Source: Puniceicoccales bacterium
Lineage (GTDB): Bacteria > Verrucomicrobiota > Verrucomicrobiia > Opitutales > JAIRKQ01
DNA length: 25,624 bases
NCBI GenBank assembly: GCA_031279395.1
Contig: JAITIO010000039.1
Coordinates: 1 to 25,624 of the forward strand
Direction: 5' to 3'
In this document: positions 1 through 7,841 of the stretch, piece after piece
Position numbering within the stretch: the first letter of the stretch is position 1
How the letters are laid out: every line of letters begins with the position of its first letter
The notes under the pieces: generated by a model
Told to the model about the DNA's origin: nothing
Seen by the model: only the letters and a program-made list of their open reading frames with translations
Database searches by the model: none
Translations under genes and position numbers: made by a program

Positions 1-51
1 TTCTAAAATCTTTCTGAAATATTTTTGAAACCCTTTTTGGAAAAACAATTT

Positions 52-73
52 TTTGGCAATAATTTGGCAATAA
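52..73. repeat. Perfect 11-bp tandem duplication
   Basis: The 11-mer TTTGGCAATAA occurs twice head to tail with no mismatch. It lies in AT-rich DNA downstream of the tRNA-Lys gene. No gene is visible in positions 1-140, and no function is evident. It may be simple slippage. Confidence 0.6.
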
Positions 74-112
74 ATTTTTCTGACGTCTCGTTTTATGTTT
101 CCCCTATTCCCC

Positions 113-139
113 GTAAAGCTTGTATTTAAGCAACTTTAC
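113..139 (-). terminator. Hairpin just downstream of tRNA-Lys
   Basis: GTAAAG (113-118) pairs with CTTTAC (134-139), with partial inner pairing. The hairpin begins 4 nt past the CCA end of the minus-strand tRNA, so it could help end or process that transcript. No T-run follows on the minus strand, so a classical intrinsic terminator is not supported. Confidence 0.25.
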
Positions 140-142
140 AGC

Positions 143-218
<76 letters not shown>

Positions 219-296
219 TATGATATTACGCATAGAAAAAGTAAGTTGTCGAAAATCAAGCATTTTAAGGTCGTTTTCTGTTTACTTTCGATTCTG

Positions 297-326
297 TTGG
301 TAATTTTATTGAATTGGCCATAAAAT
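297..326 (+). promoter_or_regulatory. Candidate sigma-70-type promoter for the needle-like gene
   Basis: TTGGTA (297-302) and TAAAAT (321-326) are separated by 18 nt, which would start a transcript near 333 with a leader of about 50 nt before the ATG at 384. The region is AT-rich, so chance matches are common. Confidence 0.3.
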
Positions 327-383
327 TACAAAATAAAAAAAAGATTGACGTTGTTAAAATTTTAGAGTAGCACAGTAAATACT

Positions 384-641
384 ATGACATCACAATTACA
401 ATCAGACAGAGTATCTCTCGAAAAAATACATACTTCTCTAGCTGTACTCCAATCTCAACTCGAACAAAAAATGAATGGTGCAGTTGAGAAACTTCAAGCT
501 GAAGGAGGCGAGATCGATCAAGCAAAATTGTTAGCTTTACAAACCCAAATAAGTGGATGGAGTAATCTGTCTAACTTAATAAGTGGTATACTCAGAGCCG
601 TTGCAGATGCTATAAAGGCAACCACGCAGAATATCAGGTAA
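384..641 (+). CDS. sctF: Type III secretion needle-like protein (SctF family)
   Basis: This 85-residue helical protein matches needle monomers of the YscF/PrgI/EscF group in size and layout. An N-terminal helix carries the pattern LEKIHTSL...LEQKMNGAVEKLQ. A short polar turn (GGEIDQ) follows, where needle proteins often carry P-(S/D)-(D/N)-P. The second helix starts AKLLALQTQISGWSNLSNL and ends in DAIKATTQNIR. The ALL.LQ..I..WS run and the hydrophobic, Gln-Asn-X-Arg-like tail resemble YscF and PrgI respectively. Such monomers polymerise into the hollow extracellular needle of a type III secretion apparatus. No other apparatus gene is in the window. The gene appears to be a single-gene unit, with tRNA-Lys divergent on the left and a strong terminator on the right. 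No clear Shine-Dalgarno is seen. Family assignment is from remembered motifs; another small helical protein remains possible. Confidence 0.7.
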   Translation: MTSQLQSDRVSLEKIHTSLAVLQSQLEQKMNGAVEKLQAEGGEIDQAKLLALQTQISGWSNLSNLISGILRAVADAIKATTQNIR

Positions 642-674
642 TCGAATTCTTAATTAAATTCTTTTCATCTCAGA

Positions 675-705
675 AAAACGCAAATCTTACTAAGGTTTGC
701 GTTTT
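675..705 (+). terminator. Intrinsic terminator after the needle-like gene
   Basis: A 14-bp stem with one G:T pair joins AAAACGCAAATCTT (675-688) to AAGGTTTGCGTTTT (692-705) across a 3-nt loop, followed by ATATTTTTC. It starts 33 nt after the TAA and indicates a monocistronic transcript. Confidence 0.85.
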
Positions 706-717
706 ATATTTTTCAGT

Positions 718-927
718 CTATTTAGGATAAATCCGTGTAAAGTGGGGCAAAAGATCAAGTAGGAAATCGGAAAAATCGTCAATGGAAAATGGAAACATCT
801 CACTCACTTTTTCCCATCGAATCGAAAAGAGCCCGCACCCTTTCCTCTTACCCTCCTCGACTTGAACATCAGCCAACTCCTCGCCAATATTTTCGAGAAT
901 ACCCTGATAATTCTCTACTAAAAAATG
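718..927 (-). pseudogene. Open frame without a normal start (small gene or remnant)
   Basis: The reverse strand is open for 69 codons ending at TAG (718-720). It reads like protein: ...NYQGILENIGEELADVQVEE, then GKRKGCGLFSIRWEKVSE, then MFPFSIDDFSDFLLDLLPHF and TRIYPK. The frame overlaps the end of the LysM lipoprotein gene by a few bases. It has no ATG or GTG near its beginning; the first usable start is TTG at 876 (52 residues), and a GTA sits where a GTG start might once have been. It could be the third gene of the small-basic-protein/lipoprotein cluster with an odd start, or the decayed tail of a lost gene. I do not recognise a family. Confidence 0.35.
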
Positions 928-1676
928 CTAGGAATTATTAATTGCTGTCCAATCCGTAGATTCTTAGGATTTTTCAGGGTGACACTGTTCGCTTCAAAAA
1001 TTTTTTGCCAAGCATTGGAGGTACCGTAATATTTGTTACTTATGCTCGAAAGAGTTTCTCCATCTTCAACCGTATGTATTGTGATGGTTTCAGATTGTGG
1101 GTATGGCGAATGTGGCATAAGATTTTCCTTGTTCGCACTCTGCAGCATATTTTGCAATGTATCTATCTTGGTTTCATAGTCAGAAATCTTCTGCCTGTGA
1201 GCAACCATTTGCTGCCGTAGGGCAGCATTTTGATTTTTTAGAGATTTTAATATTTCCATCAGTTCCGCTTCATTTTGTGCGATGCCATTATAGGCGGGGA
1301 AGCTTTTTAAAAACTCTTTCTTGGCAGTATCAATGAGCTGTTCTGCAATTTGTGCCTGCTTCGTATTACCACACTCATCCGCATACTTTTTTAAAAAATA
1401 TATGGCAGTTACGGGATCATTTTTTTTATCCAGGTAGATGGTGCCTAGCAATAAACTCGATTCGGGGGAATTTTTATGGGATCTGATAACATCATTCAAA
1501 CAATGGATGGCGTCATCGAAAAGCTCATCGCGGACGTATTTGGTCGCCAATATAAAACTTTTATCACTGATTTCCGGATTCTCACGGTCAGACAATTCTC
1601 TCCTATGGCATCCACTGGTACCAAATACAATGAGAAAAAGACAAAAAAAAACACCCACTGAATATTTCTCACACAT
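918..1676 (-). CDS. Lipoprotein with TPR-like region, coiled coil and C-terminal LysM domain
   Basis: A short N-terminal hydrophobic segment (SVGVFFCLFLIVFGTSGC) ends in a lipobox-like Thr-Ser-Gly-Cys, so the protein is probably lipidated at Cys23 and membrane anchored in the envelope. Residues about 40-115 look like tandem TPR-type helices (FDDAIHCLNDVIRSHKNSPE, then LLLGTIYLD...AIYFLKKYAD). A polar heptad-like stretch (about 140-190) suggests a coiled coil. The last 50 residues form a LysM motif (HTVEDGETLSSISNKYYGTS...NPKNLRIGQQLIIP), which in this family binds peptidoglycan glycan chains. This suggests a cell-wall tethering or scaffold role. A TTG at 1679 directly precedes the chosen ATG. 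It lies 24 nt downstream of the small basic protein gene and is probably co-transcribed with it. Confidence 0.8.
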   Translation of the reverse strand: MCEKYSVGVFFCLFLIVFGTSGCHRRELSDRENPEISDKSFILATKYVRDELFDDAIHCLNDVIRSHKNSPESSLLLGTIYLDKKNDPVTAIYFLKKYADECGNTKQAQIAEQLIDTAKKEFLKSFPAYNGIAQNEAELMEILKSLKNQNAALRQQMVAHRQKISDYETKIDTLQNMLQSANKENLMPHSPYPQSETITIHTVEDGETLSSISNKYYGTSNAWQKIFEANSVTLKNPKNLRIGQQLIIPSIF

Positions 1677-1700
1677 CAACTGATGTTCCCAGGATAAACC

Positions 1701-1859
1701 CTATTCTTCGGGCTTAGTTTTTGGCAATCCCACTATCGGGCTCTCATCGGTCCAGATACCACGCTTTTTTAGCAAATCTACCCGTTCATGGCGCTTCAAA
1801 ACACTACGTTTATTGACCGCCCTTCCACTACTTCTCGTAAAACTCGGATGCTGTGTCAT
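1701..1859 (-). CDS. Small basic protein of PVC-superphylum signature type
   Basis: This 52-residue, Lys/Arg-rich protein starts MTQHPSFTRSSG, continues NKRSVLKRHERVDLLKKRG and ends IVGLPKTKPEE. The VLKR.ERV.LLKKRG.W core and the GLPKTKPE ending match what I remember of the conserved small basic protein of Verrucomicrobiota and Chlamydiota, reported as a signature protein of the PVC superphylum and thought to be nucleic-acid or ribosome associated. The ATG follows an AGGG about 9 nt upstream. It is the first gene of a minus-strand cluster with the LysM lipoprotein and is divergent from glyA. The exact molecular role is not settled. Identification rests on motif memory. Confidence 0.85.
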   Translation of the reverse strand: MTQHPSFTRSSGRAVNKRSVLKRHERVDLLKKRGIWTDESPIVGLPKTKPEE

Positions 1860-1894
1860 TTCTAAAAACCCTAATTAGCTTTTGACGAATAGGA

Positions 1895-1914
1895 CTTGAT
1901 TGCATAAAATCAAG
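1895..1914. promoter_or_regulatory. Inverted repeat between divergent small-basic-protein gene and glyA
   Basis: CTTGATT (1895-1901) and AATCAAG (1908-1914) form a perfect 7-bp dyad around GCATAA. It sits 36 nt upstream of the small basic protein start and 80 nt upstream of glyA, where a shared operator could lie. The protein that might bind it is unknown, and it could also be a chance repeat. Confidence 0.3.
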
Positions 1915-1940
1915 AAAAAATAGTTCGTATCAAATTTGAC

Positions 1941-1970
1941 TTGTTGTTTCCCGTCGTTTGTTCATATATT
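1941..1970 (+). promoter_or_regulatory. Candidate glyA promoter
   Basis: TTGTTG (1941-1946), an 18-nt spacer and TATATT (1965-1970) would start transcription near 1977, just before the glyA ATG at 1995. If correct, this excludes the in-frame ATG at 1941 as the start. The -35 match is moderate. Confidence 0.3.
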
Positions 1971-1994
1971 TCCCATTCAGGAAAAAATAGAAAA

Positions 1995-3242
1995 ATGATA
2001 TCACAGCCTTTGAAAGAAGTTGATTCTGCCATTTTTAGTGCAATTGAAAAAGAAAAAATTCGCCAAAGGGAACAAATCGAATTGATAGCATCTGAAAATT
2101 TTGTTTCCCCCGCCATTTTGGAAGCAGTCGGGAGTGTGTTGACAAATAAATATGCCGAAGGGTACCCCGGCAGGCGTTACTATGGTGGTTGTGATAACGT
2201 CGATGTAGTCGAACGGCTAGCCATCGACCGTGCCAAACAATTATTTGGGGCAGAGCACGTCAATGTACAACCCCATTCGGGTAGCCAGGCAAACTCGGCC
2301 GTTTACACTGCAACATTAAACCCCGGAGATAAAATTTTAACCCTGTCCCTGGAAAATGGAGGGCACCTGACCCATGGCCATCCCAAAAATACAAGTGGTA
2401 TGCTGTATAAAATAATTCACTATGGCGTATCCCCAGAAACCGGCCGTATCGACTATGACCAAATGGAACAACTGGCAAAAACTGAACGCCCAAAGCTGAT
2501 AACCATTGGGGCATCGGCCTACTCTAGAGCCATAGATTTCAAATTGGTATCCGAAATTGCCCATTCCCACGGTGCATTGGTCTTGGCTGATATTGCCCAC
2601 ATAGCTGGCCTTGTCGCTACGGGATTACATCAGAGCCCAGTTCCATATTGTGAATTCGTCACCACGACGACCCATAAAACCCTACGCGGTCCACGGGGTG
2701 GAATGATAATGTGTAAGGGAGAATTTGCTAAGGCTATCGATTCTGCTGTCTTTCCGGGAACGCAAGGAGGGCCACTGATGCATGCCATCGCAGGGAAAGC
2801 TGTCTGCTTCCTAGAAGCCTTAAAACCCGAGTTTAAACAATATCAAAACCAAATTGTTAGAAATGCTGCCATCCTTGCCGAACAGATGACTTCACGTGGC
2901 TACCACATTGTGACCGAAGGAACGGATAATCACTTGATGCTTGTTGACTTGCGTACTGTCCATGAAGATTTAACGGGCAAAGATGCAGAGATCGCCCTTG
3001 AAAATGCCAATATCACGGTCAATAGAAACGTTATTCCGAATGAAACCAGAAGCCCTTTGCTTGCCAGTGGGTTAAGATTGGGTACTCCCGCAGTCACCAC
3101 ACGGGGAATGGGGGAAAAAGAAATGGTTCAAATTGCAGAATTCATAAAAATCATACTTTCAGACCCTGAAAATAAATCCACGGTTTCCAACGTTAAACAT
3201 GGGGTTTTAGACCTTTGTGCCAAGTTCCCACAGCCTTACTAA
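1995..3242 (+). CDS. glyA: Serine hydroxymethyltransferase
   Basis: This cytosolic PLP enzyme converts serine and tetrahydrofolate to glycine and 5,10-methylene-tetrahydrofolate, feeding one-carbon metabolism. The 415-residue length fits the bacterial family. Clear motifs are ELIASENF (29-36), the NKYAEGYPGRRYYGG substrate loop (51-65), the HSGSQAN PLP-phosphate region (94-100), DIAHIAGLVATG (199-210), and the PLP-lysine block TTTTHKTLRGPRGG with Lys228. An in-frame ATG at 1941 would add 18 residues unlike any SHMT, and AGGA lies about a dozen nt before the ATG at 1995, so the later start is chosen. It is a single plus-strand gene with its own likely promoter and a hairpin after its stop. Confidence 0.97.
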   Translation: MISQPLKEVDSAIFSAIEKEKIRQREQIELIASENFVSPAILEAVGSVLTNKYAEGYPGRRYYGGCDNVDVVERLAIDRAKQLFGAEHVNVQPHSGSQANSAVYTATLNPGDKILTLSLENGGHLTHGHPKNTSGMLYKIIHYGVSPETGRIDYDQMEQLAKTERPKLITIGASAYSRAIDFKLVSEIAHSHGALVLADIAHIAGLVATGLHQSPVPYCEFVTTTTHKTLRGPRGGMIMCKGEFAKAIDSAVFPGTQGGPLMHAIAGKAVCFLEALKPEFKQYQNQIVRNAAILAEQMTSRGYHIVTEGTDNHLMLVDLRTVHEDLTGKDAEIALENANITVNRNVIPNETRSPLLASGLRLGTPAVTTRGMGEKEMVQIAEFIKIILSDPENKSTVSNVKHGVLDLCAKFPQPY

Positions 3243-3245
3243 GGC

Positions 3246-3262
3246 AAACCAAACTTTGGTTT
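3246..3262 (+). terminator. Weak intrinsic terminator after glyA
   Basis: AAACCAA (3246-3252) and TTGGTTT (3256-3262) pair around a 3-nt loop, followed by TT then GG. The stem is short and AT-rich, but it begins 4 nt after the glyA stop and faces a convergent gene, so a terminator is expected here. Confidence 0.4.
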
Positions 3263-3375
3263 TTGGAAATTTCGGTAAATTCCTCTGAAATTCAAATGCC
3301 GAAAAGATAAAAGATAGCTTAGAGGTGATTATTCAAAGTATTTATTGTGCTCAATCAAAACAATCGCAGACTCAC

Positions 3376-4173
3376 TCAGACACTGACAGATCTTTCAATT
3401 AAAGAATGTTGCCTTATTTTGGATCGTAGCATGGCGTTGACAGGACGACCTTTGACCTCTTTTTCAAAACGTTCTGGATCTGCTGCTCTGATCCGCGAAA
3501 CAAATTCATCATTGGAGCTTTTCTTCATTGGCAACTTGGCCGTCGGCATGCCATTATTCCAAAGCTCTTTAACCCGTTCATCATCCAAATCTCTCAAGGC
3601 TAGTCGAACGCTTTGTATGTCTTCCTTGTTCAAGATTTCCACTACCAACTTATGGGGATTCGCATTCGCGGACACACGCAAAAATGGAAGAGAAAGCTTT
3701 ATATTCTTTGAAATGAAGTCAGGCTTTAGCCCTTTCGAAAACAGCTGCCCCAACATGGCTTCTGGTAGCACATCATATTTTTCTATGAAATCCGACATCT
3801 GCTCCTGACTCCACGAATTCATATGAGCAATAAGTTCCTCTGGATGCTGATCGAGACATTTCACAATGAAGGACTGGGATGCGAAAACGTTCATTGGAAC
3901 CTTATCTAGGGTGACCGTTTTGTCGGACAGCATGTGTGAATACACCTTCGCATTAAATTCTGAAGTCTCGGTAAGAAAATTTTCAATCTTCTGTGGGAGA
4001 ATACCTGTTTTGGGTGTAGACAAAAGTTTAGCGGCATTGTTTGCTCGAATTCGCTTTCCCATAGTCGCTGCAGAAGAAGGTTCTTCCCTATGACTAGGGT
4101 GAATGTTGTCAGTAGATATTTCCATGGAAAAAAGCTTAAAAATTCTTTCTTTAATGTCAATTTTTTTACGCAT
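3376..4173 (-). CDS. Hypothetical protein, mostly helical
   Basis: I do not recognise this 265-residue protein. It has no signal peptide and no membrane segment. Residues about 17-55 are polar and Ser/Thr/Asn-rich (STDNIHPSHREEPSSAATMG), followed by predicted amphipathic helices (KIENFLTETSEFNAKVYSHM, then LDQHPEELIAHMNSWSQEQM). A charged C-terminal part reads DPERFEKEVKGRPVNAMLRS and ends in IERSVSV. A second ATG at 4125 (MEISTDN) could be the true start; neither has a good Shine-Dalgarno. It lies 43 nt downstream of nifJ on the same strand and may be read from the same transcript, but nothing links it to pyruvate metabolism. The polar N-terminus, soluble helical body and lack of homology would fit a type III secreted effector given the needle-like gene nearby; this is only an inference. 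Confidence 0.7.
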   Translation of the reverse strand: MRKKIDIKERIFKLFSMEISTDNIHPSHREEPSSAATMGKRIRANNAAKLLSTPKTGILPQKIENFLTETSEFNAKVYSHMLSDKTVTLDKVPMNVFASQSFIVKCLDQHPEELIAHMNSWSQEQMSDFIEKYDVLPEAMLGQLFSKGLKPDFISKNIKLSLPFLRVSANANPHKLVVEILNKEDIQSVRLALRDLDDERVKELWNNGMPTAKLPMKKSSNDEFVSRIRAADPERFEKEVKGRPVNAMLRSKIRQHSLIERSVSV

Positions 4174-4216
4174 AAATTATGCTTATTTCACAAGGCAAAC
4201 CTTTACACTAAAGATA

Positions 4217-7200
4217 CTACCAATCCGTGCGAGCTGCTAACATTTTGTAAAATGCATAGCGGGATCTAATATTTTCTTCCTCTTTTCTGAGCAAAACTTC
4301 AGCTCGTCCTGGATTTTTTTCAATCAATGTTTTGAATCTGTTTTCAGCGCTCATGTAATCTATCAGTGGCAAATTTGGTTCCTTCGAGTCCAGGGTAAAG
4401 GCAAATTGCTCAGTCCCTCGCTTTCTCGGGTCATAGCGAAATAATGGCCAATAGCCACTGGCAACGGCTTTTCTTTGTTGTTCCAATCCATCCCGTAGAT
4501 TGTATCCATGGGCAATACACGGCGAATAGGCAATGATTAGGGCAGGACCATCGTAGGACTCCGCCTCGCGAAAAGCTTGAATGACTTGGGAATCCTTTGC
4601 ACCCAAGGATACTTGGGCAACGTAAATGTTGCCATAGGTCACCGCCAGAAGACCAAGATTTTTTTTCGGCATTGCCTTACCTGCTGCTGCAAATTTAGCA
4701 ACTGCACCGGTCGGAGTTGATTTCGATTGCTGCCCACCCGTATTGGAGTACACCTCGGTATCGAGGACCAAGACGTTGATATTTTTACCGCTTGCTAGGA
4801 CGTGGTCGAGACCACCGTATCCGATGTCATAGGCCCAACCATCTCCACCGATAATCCAAATGGATTTTTCCACCAAAAAGTCAGCCAGCTGGGATAAAAT
4901 TGAGGATTTTGGACCATTGATTGTTGGCAAAATATTGCGCAATTCTTTGACCCATTGCCGCTGTTGGAAAATTTCTAACTCGTTGGTCTGAGGAGATGAT
5001 AGCAATTCATCGACAAGCTTGTCGCCAACCTCTGATTTCATCGCAATCAAAATTTCTCGGCAAATATTTCGTTTTTGATCCGTTGCTATGCGCATGCCAA
5101 GGCCAAATTCCGCATTGTCCTCAAACAATGAATTTGCCCAGGCAGGACCTTTCCCTTCTTCATTCGTGCAATAGGGAGTGGTCGGCAAATTGCCGCCATA
5201 GATCGAAGAACAGCCCGTTGCGTTTGCAATCAATAGCCTATCGCCAAATATTTGGGTCAATAGTTTTAAATACGGTGTTTCTCCGCATCCGGCACAGGAA
5301 CCGGAATATTCAAACAGTGGTCGTTTGAATTGGACGGATTTCAAATCCGTTCCTAGGGTTGTCGGATCAGGATCTGGTAGCGATAGTAAAAAATCATAGT
5401 TCTGCTTTTCCACCCCAACAACATTTTCATGGGGAACGAAGTTAAGTGCCTTTTTCGTCTCATCGGACTTATCCTTCGCTGGACACACTGCGATGCATAA
5501 TCCACATCCCGTACAATCTTCAGGAGCAACTTGGATGGAAAACTTGCAATTCGGATTATCCTTGGATCGAAAATCTATCGACCGAAATCCTGGGGGAGCT
5601 GCTTGCAACAAATCGGCATTGTAAAACTTGGAACGAATGGCGGCATGGGGGCAGACCGTTACGCATTTGTTACACTGTATGCATGGTTCGGGGTTCCAAA
5701 TTGGAACTTCCTGGGCAATGTTACGTTTTTCCCAACAAGTTGTTCCGGATGGCCATGTTCCATCGGAAGGGAAGGCACTCACGGGCAGTTCATCCCCTGC
5801 ATTTGCCATCATTTTCGCAATGACATTCCTAACAAAATCTGGAGCGTTTGAAGAGACGGTTGCAGGCCTTTCACGGCCATTAATTTCACCCGTTGTGTCA
5901 AGCTTGTACAAATGTTCTAAGGTCATTTCCACGGCGGTGAAATTTTTCTGTACCACCGTTTCCCCCTTTGATCCATAGGTTTTTTTAATGGCATTCTTTA
6001 TCTTTGCAATGGCATCTTCTCGGGGCAAAATGCCAGAAATGGCAAAAAAACAGGTTTGCATAATGGTATTTGTCCGGCCACCCATCCCCGCTTTTCTTGC
6101 TACATTATAGGCATCAATGGCATAGACTTCCAAATTTAACCGTTGAATTTCACTCTGCACTTCCCGGGGCAAATGTTGCCATAAATTCTTTTGGCTATGT
6201 GGAGTATTCAATAGCAAAATTGCTCCAGACCGAGCATATTTAAGAATATCATACTTATCCAAAAATGAATATTGGTGGCATGCGACAAAATTTGCCTTGT
6301 CAATCAAATAAGGCGCTTCTATCGGATTTGGGCCGAAGCGCAGGTGAGACACCGTCATGGCACCAGACTTTTTGGAATCATAAACAAAATACGCCTGGGC
6401 ATAATTATCGGTCTCCGTCCCGATGATTTTGATGGTATTTTTATTGGCTCCAACGGTCCCATCTGCCCCAAGACCGAAAAATACCGCTTCGAACAGGTCC
6501 TTATCTTCTATCTTAAAATTCGTGTCATAGGCCAAGGATGTATGGGTAATATCGTCGTCGATGCCTACGGTGAAATGTTTTTTCGGACTTTCTTTACGCA
6601 ACTCATCGAAGATCGCTTTTGCCATCGCCGGAGAAAACTCCTTCGATCCCAGTCCATAGCGTCCGCCAATGGCAGTTATGTCCTTATTATTTGACCTTGC
6701 TTCCTCCAATGCGGAGATCACATCCTCAAATAGTGGTTCTCCGACCGCACCCGGTTCTTTTGTCCGATCTAAAATTGCGATCCGCTTTACGGATTTCGGA
6801 AGGACCGCCATGAAATGTTTCAGCGAAAATGGTCGGTACAAATGAACCTTAATTAGGCCGACCTTTTCTCCATCTTTTTCCAAATGCCTCACTGTTTCTG
6901 CCAGAGTTTCACAGGATGATCCCATGGAGATAACAATCCGGTCGGCATCCTTGGATCCCAAATATTCGAATGGTTTGTAATATCTTCCAGTCAACTTGCC
7001 AAACAAGTCCATATATTTTTCAACGATGTCGGCAATCCTATCGTAGAATTTATTGCTTCTCTCCCTTCCTTGAAAGTAGACGTCGGGATTTTGGGATGTT
7101 CCACGAATAAATGGATTGTCCGGCGATAGTGAACGGGCCCGGTGCTCCGCAATAAATTTTTCGTCGACCAGTTGAGACAAAATTTCATCGCTAACACGTT

Positions 7201-7753
7201 TATAGGTATTAACTTCATGGGAAGTCCTAAAGCCATCAAAAAAATGCATAAAAGGCACCCGTGTTTCCAACGTTGCCGCATGAGCGATGCATGCCATGTC
7301 ATGCGCTTCCTGTACAGAATTTGAAGCCAACATGGCAAATCCCGTCTGTCGACATGCCATAACATCGGAATGGTCCCCAAAAATCGATAACCCATGGGTT
7401 GCCAGGCTCCTCGCAGTTACGTGCATGACAAATGCGGTTAATTCTCCAGCGATTTTATACATGTTGGGAATCATCAACAGTAATCCCTGCGATGCCGTAA
7501 ACGTTGTCGTAAGCGTTCCACATTGCAACGCCCCATGCATAGCTCCGGCGGCCCCTCCCTCCGATTGCATTTCATTGATCGATGGGATAACTCCCCAACG
7601 GTTTGTTTTTCCCTTTGCTGCCCATTCATCGCAATATTCCGCCATCGGTGACGATGGTGTAATGGGATAAATGGCTATAACTTCACTTTCCCTATATGCA
7701 ACATCAGCCGTCGCTTCGTTGGCATCACAGATACAAAATTCATCACTTCTCAT
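4217..7753 (-). CDS. nifJ: Pyruvate:ferredoxin (flavodoxin) oxidoreductase, single chain
   Basis: This enzyme oxidises pyruvate with CoA to acetyl-CoA and CO2, passing electrons to ferredoxin or flavodoxin in anaerobic metabolism. At 1178 residues it is a full-length fused homodimeric PFOR. The pyruvate-binding domain I carries AIYPITPSSPMAE and the core domain GLGADGTVGANKN. Two ferredoxin-type 4Fe-4S motifs follow, CIQCNKCVTVCP (about 691-702) and CTGCGLCIAVCP (about 747-758). The TPP domain has CAGCGETPY (about 820) and GDGWAYDIGYGG with EVYSNTGGQ, and the C-terminal domain follows. The ATG at 7753 gives the normal family N-terminus; an upstream in-frame GTG at 7813 would add 20 residues with no family counterpart. 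The transporter gene lies upstream and the unknown gene downstream. The oxygen-sensitive clusters imply an anaerobe or microaerophile. Confidence 0.97.
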   Translation of the reverse strand: MRSDEFCICDANEATADVAYRESEVIAIYPITPSSPMAEYCDEWAAKGKTNRWGVIPSINEMQSEGGAAGAMHGALQCGTLTTTFTASQGLLLMIPNMYKIAGELTAFVMHVTARSLATHGLSIFGDHSDVMACRQTGFAMLASNSVQEAHDMACIAHAATLETRVPFMHFFDGFRTSHEVNTYKRVSDEILSQLVDEKFIAEHRARSLSPDNPFIRGTSQNPDVYFQGRERSNKFYDRIADIVEKYMDLFGKLTGRYYKPFEYLGSKDADRIVISMGSSCETLAETVRHLEKDGEKVGLIKVHLYRPFSLKHFMAVLPKSVKRIAILDRTKEPGAVGEPLFEDVISALEEARSNNKDITAIGGRYGLGSKEFSPAMAKAIFDELRKESPKKHFTVGIDDDITHTSLAYDTNFKIEDKDLFEAVFFGLGADGTVGANKNTIKIIGTETDNYAQAYFVYDSKKSGAMTVSHLRFGPNPIEAPYLIDKANFVACHQYSFLDKYDILKYARSGAILLLNTPHSQKNLWQHLPREVQSEIQRLNLEVYAIDAYNVARKAGMGGRTNTIMQTCFFAISGILPREDAIAKIKNAIKKTYGSKGETVVQKNFTAVEMTLEHLYKLDTTGEINGRERPATVSSNAPDFVRNVIAKMMANAGDELPVSAFPSDGTWPSGTTCWEKRNIAQEVPIWNPEPCIQCNKCVTVCPHAAIRSKFYNADLLQAAPPGFRSIDFRSKDNPNCKFSIQVAPEDCTGCGLCIAVCPAKDKSDETKKALNFVPHENVVGVEKQNYDFLLSLPDPDPTTLGTDLKSVQFKRPLFEYSGSCAGCGETPYLKLLTQIFGDRLLIANATGCSSIYGGNLPTTPYCTNEEGKGPAWANSLFEDNAEFGLGMRIATDQKRNICREILIAMKSEVGDKLVDELLSSPQTNELEIFQQRQWVKELRNILPTINGPKSSILSQLADFLVEKSIWIIGGDGWAYDIGYGGLDHVLASGKNINVLVLDTEVYSNTGGQQSKSTPTGAVAKFAAAGKAMPKKNLGLLAVTYGNIYVAQVSLGAKDSQVIQAFREAESYDGPALIIAYSPCIAHGYNLRDGLEQQRKAVASGYWPLFRYDPRKRGTEQFAFTLDSKEPNLPLIDYMSAENRFKTLIEKNPGRAEVLLRKEEENIRSRYAFYKMLAARTDW

Positions 7754-7841
7754 CGCTGGACAGCCATTTAAACTCTTATGTCCAAATATACAAGATATTG
7801 TTTTTTTAATCACACATTTTGTTATCTATGAAATATTGGAA

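Noticed and set aside
52..73. Tandem 11-mer as the start of a CRISPR-like or iteron array
   Set aside because: There are only two copies, no spacers, and no replication or cas genes nearby.
345..373. TTGACG with TAGCAC as promoter for the needle-like gene
   Set aside because: The start site would fall at or past the ATG and the -10 is poor; the 297-326 pair is more plausible.
1941..1994. In-frame ATG 54 nt upstream for glyA
   Set aside because: The extra residues are unlike SHMT and the candidate promoter overlaps this stretch.
4996..7670. Several plus-strand open frames of 60-140 codons inside nifJ
   Set aside because: They are antisense shadows of an unmistakable PFOR gene and show no domain motifs.
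7754..7813. GTG start giving nifJ 20 more residues
   Set aside because: The added segment has no counterpart in PFOR proteins, and the ATG at 7753 gives the usual distance to the conserved AIYPITPS motif.
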